DNA of 64,000 nucleotides from positions 101,127,657-101,191,656 of the forward strand of contig OX388343.1 in assembly GCA_947579665.1 (NCBI GenBank), written 5' to 3'. This document shows positions 55,341 through 64,000 of the stretch, in pieces (within the stretch, counting starts at the first letter, position 1; every line of letters starts with the position of its first letter). This DNA is from Sympetrum striolatum (Eukaryota; Arthropoda; Insecta; Odonata; Libellulidae). The notes beneath the pieces were generated by a model, which saw nothing but the letters and a program-made list of their open reading frames with translations, had not been told where the DNA came from and ran no database searches. The position numbers and the translations under genes are program-made.

Positions 55341-58300
55341 AATAGACGAAAAGTGATTGAAATTTCATTGAATTTATACGTTTTAGATACTTTTTTCCAT
55401 CATATCTTTGAAAATAACGAAACGTAAGGCAAAAGAGATGAAATAAAATTAAATTTCGGTGTAATTATTTTTTTTCGATACTTTTTTCAATCATATCTTG
55501 GCAAAATCTGGAAACGTTAGCCAAAATAGACTAAAAAAGATTAAAATATCCGTTTTCAATGCTATTTGCGATCATATCTTGGCAAAATCTTGAAAACTAT
55601 GGCATATTAGAGGAAAAAGTATGAAATTTCAATGAAATTTTCTTTTATTGATGTTTTTTTCGATCATATCTAGGCAAAATCACGAAAACTAAGGAAAAAT
55701 AGAGGAGAAAGATTGAAAATTCGCTGAAATAATCCGTTTTCGATACTTCTTTCGATCATATCTTGGAAAAATTTCGAAAACTAAGGCAAAATATAGGAAA
55801 AGGATTGAAATTTCAGGGAAATCATCCGTTTCCGATGCTTTTTACGATCATATCTTGGAAAAATCACGAAAAGTTAGGCAAAATGAACGAAAAAAGACTG
55901 AAATTTCGGTAAAATTATTCGTTTTTGATGTTTTTCTTGATCATATCTTGGAAAAATCAAGAAAATTAACGAAAAATAGTATAGAAAAGATTGAAATTTC
56001 TGTGAAAATATCCGTTTTCCATGATTTTTTCGATCATATCCTGGCAAAATCACGAAAACTAAGGCAAACTAGAGAAAAAAGTTTCAAATTTCGCTGAAAT
56101 TATCCGTTTTCGATGCTTATTTCGATCATTTCTTGGCAAAATCACCAAAAAATTAAGGCAAAATTGAGAAAAAAGGTTTAAATTTATGTGAAAATATCCG
56201 TTTACGATGCTTTTTTCGATCTTATCTTGGAAAAATTTCGAAAACTAAGGCAAAATATAGGAAAAAGAATGAAATTTTGGTGAAATCTCCTTTTTTTGAA
56301 GCTTTTCCCGGTCATATCTTGGAAGAATCACATATAATTAAGGTTAAATAGATGAAAAAGTCTGAAATTTCGGTGAAAGTATCCGTTTTCGATGCTTTTC
56401 TCGATTATATCTTGGCAAAATTACGAAAACTAACGCAAAATAGAGGGAAAAGATTGAAATTTCAGTAAAATTCTTCGTTTTCGATGCTTTTTTCGATCAT
56501 ATCATGGAAAAATCACTAAAAATTAAGACATAATAGACGAAAAAAGATTGATTGTTATGTGAAATGACCGTTTTCGATGCTTTTTTCGATCATGTAAAAC
56601 CAAAATCACGAATAGTAAGGTAAAATAGACGAAAAAAGATTGAAATTTCGAGGAAATTAATAGTTTTTGATGCTTTTTTCTATCATTTCTAGGCAAAATA
56701 ACGAAAACTAAGGAAAATAGAGGAAAACCATTGAAACTTTTGTGAATTTATCCGTTTTCGATGCTTTTTTCGTTCATTTCTTAGCAAAATCACGAAAAGT
56801 AAGGAAAAAAAGGAAAAAGATTGGAATTTCGGTGAAATTATCCGTTTTCGATGCTTATTTCGGCCATATCTTGGCAGAATATAAAAAATTAAGGCAAAAT
56901 AGATGAAATAGGTTGAAATTTCGGTGAAATTATCCGTTTTCGATGCTTTTCTCGATTATATCTTGGCAAAATTACGAAAACTAAGGGAAAATAGAGGGAA
57001 AAGATTGAAATTTCAGTTAAATTATTCGTTTTCGATGCTTTTTTCGATCATATCATGGCAAAATTAAGAAAAGTAAGGCAAAATAGACGAAAAAAGATTG
57101 ATATTTAGGTGAAATTTTCCGTTTTCGATGCTTTTTTCGATCATGTCCAGGCAAAATCACGAAAAGTAAGGTAACATATACAAAAAAGGATTGAAATTTC
57201 GATGAAATTATTTTTTACGATGCTTCTTGGTTCATATCTTAGCAAAATCACGAAAAGTAGAGCAAAGTAGACGAAAAAATATTGATATTTCAGTGAAATT
57301 ATCCGTTTTCTAAAAGATCATATCTTTGTTTGAAAAAGTTTGAAATTTCTCTGAAGTTATCCGTTTTCGATGCTTCCTTCGATCATGACATTTCAAAATA
57401 ACGAAAAGTTAAGATTTTCAAGATTAATGAAAAAGATTGAATTTTCGGTGAAATTATTCGTTTTTGATGTTTTTCTTGATAATATCTTGAAAAATCACGA
57501 ATAGAACGGAAAAACAGACAAAAAAAGATTGACATTTCGGTGAAATAATTTATTTTCGACGCCTTTTTTCATACCTTTGCAAAATAACGAAAAATAAGGA
57601 AAAACAGACGAGAAATAATTGAAATTGCGGTAAAATTATCCAATTTCGTTGCTTTTTTCGTTCATATATTGGCTGAATCACGAAAAGTAAGGCAAAGTAG
57701 AGGAAAAAGATTGAAATTTCGGTAAATTATCCAATTTCGATGCTTTTTTTGATCATATCTTGGAGAAATTACGAAAACTAAGGCAAAATAGAGGGAAAAG
57801 ATTGAAATTTCAGTAAAATTCTTCGTTTTCGATGATTTTTTCGATCATATCATGGAAAAATCACTAAAAATTAAGACATAATAGACGAAAAAAGATTGAT
57901 TTTTATGTGAAATGACCGTTTTCGATGCTTTTTTCGATCATGTAAAACCAAAATCACGAATAGTAAGGTAAAATAGACGAAAAAAGATTGAAATTTCGAG
58001 GAAATTAATAGTTTTTGATGCTTTTTTCTATCATTTCTAGGCAAAATAACGAAAACTAAGGAAAATAGAGGAAAACTATTGAAACTTTTGTGAATTTATC
58101 CGTTTTCGATGCTTTTTTCGTTCATTTCTTAGCAAAATCACGAAAAGTAAGGAAAAAAAGGAAAAAGATTGGAATTTCGGTGAAATTATCCGTTTTCGAT
58201 GCTTATTTCGGCCATATCTTGGCAGAATATAAAAAATTAAGGCAAAATAGATGAAATAGGTTGAAATTTCGGTGAAATTATCCGTTTTCGATGCTTTTCT

Positions 58301-59470
58301 CGATTATATCTTGGCAAAATTACGAAAACTAAGGGAAAATAGAGGGAAAAGATTGAAATTTCAGTTAAATTATTCGTTTTCGATGCTTTTTTCAATCATA
58401 TCATGGCAAAATTAAGAAAAGTAAGGCAAAATAGACGAAAAAAGATTGATATTTAGGTGAAATTTTCCGTTTTCGATGCTTTTTTCGATCATGTCCAGGC
58501 AAAATCACGAAAAGTAAGGTAACATATACAAAAAAGGATTGAAATTTCGATGAAATTATTTTTTACGATGCTTCTTGGTTCATATCTTAGCAAAATCACG
58601 AAAAGTAGAGCAAAGTAGACGAAAAAATATTGATATTTCAGTGAAATTATCCGTTTTCTAAAAGATCATATCTTTGTTTGAAAAAGTTTGAAATTTCTCT
58701 GAAGTTATCCGTTTTCGATGCTTCCTTCGATCATGACATTTCAAAATAACGAAAAGTTAAGATTTTCAAGATTAATGAAAAAGATTGAATTTTCGGTGAA
58801 ATTATTCGTTTTTGATGTTTTTCTTGATAATATCTTGAAAAATCACGAATAGAACGGAAAAACAGACAAAAAAAGATTGACATTTCGGTGAAATAATTTA
58901 TTTTCGACGCCTTTTTTCATACCTTTGCAAAATAACGAAAAATAAGGAAAAACAGACGAGAAATAATTGAAATTGCGGTAAAATTATCCAATTTCGTTGC
59001 TTTTTTCGTTCATATATTGGCTGAATCACGAAAAGTAAGGCAAAGTAGAGGAAAAAGATTGAAATTTCGGTAAATTATCCAATTTCGATGCTTTTTTTGA
59101 TCATATCTTGGAGAAATTACGAAAACTAAGGCAAAATAGAGGGAAAAGATTGAAATTTCAGTAAAATTCTTCGTTTTCGATGCTTTTTTCGATCATTTCA
59201 TGGAAAAATCACTAAAAATTAAGACAAAATAGACGAATAAAGATTGATTTTTAGGTGAAATTAACCGTTTTCGATGCTTTTTTCGATCATGTAAAAGCAA
59301 AATCACGAATAGTAAGGTAAAATAGACGAAAAAAGATTGTAATTTCGGGGAAATTATCCGTTTTCAATGCTTTTTTCCATCATATCTTCGCAAAACCAGA
59401 GAAACTAAGCCATAATAGAGGAAAAAGAATGAAATTTCGGTGAAATTTTCTCTTTTGATACTTTTTTCAA
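55341..59470. repeat. ~93-bp AT-rich satellite, first block (about 44 monomers)
   Basis: Each monomer reads roughly TCGATCATATCTTGGCAAAA, then TCACGAAAACTAAGGCAAAA, then TAGAGGAAAAAGATTGAAAT, then TTCGGTGAAATTATCCGTTT and TCGATGCTTTTT. Spacing of the GATCATATCTTGG word is 93-95 bases. Single monomers differ by 10-25 percent by eye. Short frames on either strand are by-products of the repeat. Confidence 0.95.
56503..59198. repeat. 1348-bp higher-order repeat, two copies
   Basis: The word CATGGAAAAATCACTAAAAA recurs at 56503, 57851 and 59199, exactly 1348 bases apart. The sequence between is nearly identical in the two copies, while neighbouring monomers within a copy are clearly diverged. One unit equals about 14-15 monomers. 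Confidence 0.9.
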
Positions 59471-59514
59471 TAGAATTTATTTATAAAAACGTATCGATTT
59501 ACGCTGCACTTTAT

Positions 59515-60190
59515 CGAGGTAGTCAAATTCCAGAGGTGAACGACATGATGTGAATGACCAGAGGTCACCAACTAAGACTTAAAGACAACGACCCGATGTG
59601 AAGGACCCAAAATAAATGACCCGAGATCGATAATCAAGGTTGATGAATTGAGGTCGATGACTCCAGCCTGATGACCAGTGGCCGTTGACCAGAGCTCAAT
59701 GACACGAGGCCGATGACCCGAGCTCGATGACCCGAGATCGATGACCCGAGGTCGACGAAAAAAGGTCGAAGAACCGAGGCCGAAAAAACGAGGTCGATGA
59801 CCCGAGGTCGATGACCCAAGGTCGATGACCCGAGGTCGATGACCAGAGGTCAATGACCCGTGGTCGATTACAGGAGGTTGATGACCCGAGGTCGGTGACA
59901 GGAGGTCAATGACCCCAGGTCGATGACCCGAGGTCGATGACCCTAGGTCGATGGCCCGAGGTCAATGACCCGAAGTCAATGACCCGGGGTCGTTGACCCG
60001 AGGTCGTTGATTCGAGGTCGATGACCCGAGATCGATGACCCGGGCTGGATGACCTGAGGTGGATGAACCGAGGTCGATGACCCGAGGTGGATGACCCGAG
60101 GTCGATGACCCGAGGTCGTTGACCCAAGGTCATTGACCCGAGGTCATTGACCCGAGGTCTCTGACCCCTGGTGGATGACCTGTAGGTCTA
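59515..60190. repeat. 14-bp GC-rich minisatellite, GAGGTCGATGACCC type
   Basis: About 48 imperfect copies of a 14-base unit, typically CCGAGGTCGATGAC, form a block of far higher GC than the satellite on both sides. The unit length is not a multiple of three, so three units give 14 residues. This explains the long repetitive frames on the minus strand (HRPRVIDLGSSTSG-like), which I do not regard as genes. Confidence 0.95.
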
Positions 60191-60450
60191 TTTGGGAAGG
60201 TCGACTCTGGGTGGTCAATTCCGGAAGGTCAACTCCGGGATTTTGACTCCGAAAGGTCGACCCCGGAGACCCCCCCGACCACCGGGAGGTCGAATACGGG
60301 AGGTCAACTCGGAGAGGTCGGCTCCGGGAGTTCGACTCCGGGAGGTTGGCTCCGGGATTTCGACTGTGGGATGTCGACTCTTGGATGTCCACTCCGGAAG
60401 GTCGACTCCGGAAAGCGCGACCGGGAGGTCGACTCAGCGTGGTCGATTTG
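60190..60450. repeat. Second GC-rich minisatellite, GGTCGACTCCGGGA type
   Basis: Directly after the 14-bp block the unit changes to GGTCGACTCCGGGA with spacers of variable length (period about 15-18). It shares the GGTCGA core with the first block, so one was probably derived from the other. Confidence 0.85.
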
Positions 60451-60460
60451 ATTTTGATTG

Positions 60461-63400
60461 TGACGACATTTCGGTAAAATAATTTATTTTCGATGCTTTT
60501 TTTCATACATTTGCAAAGTAACGAAATGTTAGGCAAAAGAGACGAAAAATAATCGAAATTTCGGTAAAATTATCCAATTTCGATGCTTTTTTTGATCATA
60601 TCTTGGCAAAATTACGAAAACTAAGGCAAAATAGAGGGAAAAGATTGAAATTTCAGTAAAATTCTTCGTTTTCGATGCTTTTTTCGATCATATCATGGAA
60701 AAATCACTAAAAATTAAGGCATAATAGAGGAAAAAAGATTGATTTTTATGTGAAATTAACCGTTTTCGATGCTTTTTTCGACCATGTACAAGCAAAATAA
60801 CGAATAGTAAGGTAAAATAGACGAAAAAAGATTGAAATATCTGTGAAAATATCCGTTTTATATGCTATTTGCGATCATATCTTGGCAAAATCTTGAAAAC
60901 TATGGCATATTAGAGGAAAAAGTATGAAATTTCAATGAAATTTTCTGTTATTGATGCTTTTTTCGATTATATCTAGGCAAAACCACCAAAAAATTAAGGC
61001 AAAATTGAGGAAAAGGTTTAAATTTATGTGAAAATATCCGTTTACGATGCTTTTTTCGATCATATCTTGGAAAAATTTCGAAAACTAAGGCATATTAGAG
61101 GAAAAAGTATGAAATTTCAATGAAATTTTCTGTTATTGATCGATTATATCTAGGCAAAATCACGAAAACTATGGAAAAATAGAGGTGAAAGATTGAAAAT
61201 TCGCTGAAATAATCCGTTTTCGATACTTCTTTCGATCATATCTTGGCATAATCACCAAAAATCTAAGGCAAAATTGAGGTAAAAAGTTTAAATTTTTGTG
61301 AAAATATCCGTTTACGATGCTTTTTTCGATCATATCTTGGTAAAATTTCAAAAACTAAGGCAAAATATAGGAAAAGGATTGAAATTTCAGGGAAATCATC
61401 CGTTTCCGATGCTTTTTACGATCATATCTTGGAAAAATCACGAAAAGTTAGGCAAAATGAACGAAAAAAGACTGAAATTTCGGTGAAATTATTCGTTTTT
61501 TAGTTTTTCTTGATCATATCTTGGAAAAATCAAGAAAATTAACGAAAAATAGTATAGAAAAGATTGAAATTTCTGTGAAAATATCCTTTTTCCATGATTT
61601 TTCGATCATATCCTGGCAAAATCACGAATACTAAGGCAAACTAGAGGAAAAAGTTTCGATTTCGGTGAAATTATCCGTTTTCGATGCTTATTTCGATCAT
61701 ATCTGGCAAAATCACCAAAAAATTAAGGCAAAATTGAGGAAAAAGGTTTAAATTTATGTGAAAATATCCGTTTACGATGGTTTTTTCGAACATATCTTGG
61801 AAAAATTTCGAAAACTAAGGCATATTAGAGGAAAAAGTATGAAATTTCAATGAAATTTTCTGTTATTGATCGATTATATCTAGGCAAAATCACGAAAACT
61901 ATGGAAAAATAGAGGTGAAAGATTGAAAATTCGCTGAAATAATCCGTTTTCGATACTTCTTTCGATCATATCTTGGCATAATCACCAAAAATCTAAGGCA
62001 AAATTGAGGTAAAAAGTTTAAATTTTTGTGAAAATATCCGTTTACGATGCTTTTTTCGATCATATCTTGGTAAAATTTCAAAAACTAAGGCAAAATATAG
62101 GAAAAGGATTGAAATTTCAGGGAAATCATCCGTTTCCGATGCTTTTTACGATCATATCTTGGAAAAATCACGAAAAGTTAGGCAAAATGAACGAAAAAAG
62201 ACTGAAATTTCGGTGAAATTATTCGTTTTTTAGTTTTTCTTGATCATATCTTGGAAAAATCAAGAAAATTAACGAAAAATAGTATAGAAAAGATTGAAAT
62301 TTCTGTGAAAATATCCTTTTTCCATGATTTTTCGATCATATCCTGGCAAAATCACGAATACTAAGGCAAACTAGAGGAAAAAGTTTCGATTTCGGTGAAA
62401 TTATCCGTTTTCGATGCTTATTTCGATCATATCTGGCAAAATCACCAAAAAATTAAGGCAAAATTGAGGAAAAAGGTTTAAATTTATGTGAAAATATCCG
62501 TTTACGATGCTTTTTTCGAACATATCTTGGAAAATTTTCGAAAACTAAGGCAAAATATAGGAAAAAGAATGAAATTTTGGTGAAATCTTCTTTTTTTGAA
62601 GCTTTTCCCGGTCATATCTTGGAAGAATCACCAATAATTAAGATTAAATAGATGAAAAAGTTTGAAATTTTGGTGAAATTATCTGTTTTCGATGCTTTTC
62701 TCGATTATATCTTGGCAAAATTACGAAAACTAAGGCAAAATAGAGGGAAAAGATTGAAATTTCAGTAAAATTCTTCGTTTTCGATGCTTTTTTCGATCAT
62801 ATCATGGAAAAATCACTAAAAATTAAGACAAAATAGAAGAAAAAGATTGATTTTTTATGTGAAATTAACCGTTTTCGATTTTTTTTTCGATCATGTAATA
62901 GCAAAATCACTAATAGTAATGTAAAATAGACAAAAAAAGATTGCAATTTCGGGGAAATTAATAGTTTTTGATGCTTTTTTCGTTCATTTCTTAGCAAAAT
63001 CACGAAAAGTAAGGAAAAATAAAGGAAAAAGATTGAAATTTCGGTGAAATTATTCGTTTTCGATGCTTATTCGGCCATATCTTGGCAAAATATAAAAAAT
63101 TAAGGCAAAATAGATGAAATGGTTGAAATTTCGGTGAAATTATCTGTTTTCGTTGCTTTTCTCGATTATATCTTGGCAAAATTACGAAAACTAAGGGAAA
63201 ATAGAGGGAAAAGATTGAATTTTCCGTAAAATTATTCGTTTTCGATGCTTTTTTCGATCATATCATGGCAAAATTAAGAAAAGTAAGGCAAAATAGAAAA
63301 AAAAGATTGATATTTAGGTGAAATTTTCCGTTTTCGATTCTTTTTTCGATTTTGTCCAGGCAAAATCACGAAAAGTAAGGTAACATATACAAAAAAGGAT

Positions 63401-64000
63401 TGAAATTTCGATAAAATTATTTTTTACGATGCTTCTTGGTTCATATCTTGTCAAAAGTACGAAATGTAGAGCAAAGTAGACGAAAAAATATTGATATTTC
63501 AGTGAAATTATCCGTTTTCTAAAAGATCATATCTTGGCCAAATTACCAAAACAAAGGAAATATAGAGAAAAAGATTGAAATTTCAGTTAAATTATCCGTT
63601 TCCGATAATTTTGTTGATTATATCTTGGCAAAATCAAGAAATGTAAGTGATAATAAACGAAAAAAATTTGAAATGTTGGTTAAATTATCCGTTTTCGATG
63701 CTTTTTTCGATCATATCTTGGCAAAATTACGAAATCTATGGAAATATAGAGGAAAAAGATTGAAATTTCAGTGAAGTTATCCGTATTCGATGCTTCTTTC
63801 GATTATAACATTTCAAAATAACGAAAAGTTAAGATTTTCAAGATTAATGAAAAAGATTGAATTTTCGGTGAAATTATTCGTTTTTAATGTTTTTCTTGAT
63901 AATATCTTGAAAAATCACGAATAGAACGGAAAAAAAGACAAAAAAAAATTGAAATTTCGGTGAAATAATTTATTTTCGACGCTTTTTTTCATACCTTTGC
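60461..64000. repeat. ~93-bp AT-rich satellite, second block (about 38 monomers, continues past the window)
   Basis: Same monomer and orientation as the first block. Stretches of this block match the first block in order, for example 60850-60975 with 55560-55685, and 62570-63500 with 56270 onward. The two blocks are therefore parts of one array and the GC-rich minisatellite lies inside it. Confidence 0.95.
61010..62469. repeat. 730-bp higher-order repeat, two copies
   Basis: The stretches starting near 61010 and 61740 are almost identical at an offset of 730 bases (about eight monomers), and a third, partial start lies near 62470. They differ from each other by only scattered bases, so this duplication is recent. 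Confidence 0.9.

Noticed and set aside
59572..60133. Repetitive frames resembling a 14-residue repeat protein on the minus strand
   Set aside because: A 14-bp minisatellite read in three frames necessarily gives a 14-residue period. There is no start context or flanking coding sequence.
55855..63003. Lysine/isoleucine-rich frames across the 93-bp satellite
   Set aside because: Repeated monomer translations occur on both strands with no conservation of frame.

Overview
This 64-kb window reads as a mobile-element-rich, AT-rich animal nuclear genome, most likely an arthropod and probably an insect. The grounds are introns with GT/AG borders, APE-type LINEs, a P-type THAP transposase, a Penelope-like element, a metazoan Mutator-like transposase, a pogo/Tigger element, tRNA-derived SINEs and long satellites. 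I cannot name the species. There is no bacterial-style gene organisation and no clearly intact host gene. Almost every recognisable coding region belongs to a broken mobile element.

Layout. (1) 1-14308: thirteen copies of a ~1.08-kb repeat. Each copy is six homologous ~150-175-bp monomers carrying a tRNA T-arm/B-box-like GGTTCGA core. Copies alternate between two types, run F F R R R R R R F F F F F, and are separated by GATA microsatellites and a conserved TCCGGAGAAGCATC spacer. Two more copies lie at 26130-27706. (2) 14309-16430: gene-poor, with G-rich blocks. (3) 16436-19345: a Penelope-like element split by a 2.3-kb TIR element that carries a Mutator-like transposase pseudogene and is bordered by TTAA on both sides. 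(4) 20390-20924: a solo LTR with a CTAG target duplication. (5) 22500-25190: a P-type THAP transposase gene with its catalytic middle deleted. It leaves a spliceable 219-codon THAP plus coiled-coil reading frame that resembles the Drosophila KP repressor, and a fold-back tRNA-derived SINE sits in its 3' remnant.

(6) 29363-55340: a tandem segmental duplication in three copies (9.4 kb, 12.9 kb and a truncated 3.6 kb). Each copy carries an RTE-like LINE interrupted by a CR1/Jockey-group LINE. A ~776-bp insert is present in copies 1 and 2 but not in copy 3. Copy 2 alone carries a 3.25-kb pogo/Tigger element (TA target duplication) and a ~660-bp unidentified insertion. (7) 55341-64000: a ~93-bp AT-rich satellite with higher-order repeats of 1348 bp and 730 bp. 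It is interrupted at ~59.5-60.46 kb by a GC-rich minisatellite of 14-bp GAGGTCGATGACCC-type units.

The genes do not form a pathway. They record nested transposition, inversion and unequal exchange. The items most worth following are the B-box-studded higher-order repeat, the KP-like THAP gene, the nested Mutator-in-Penelope insertion, and the empty-site polarity among the three segmental copies.
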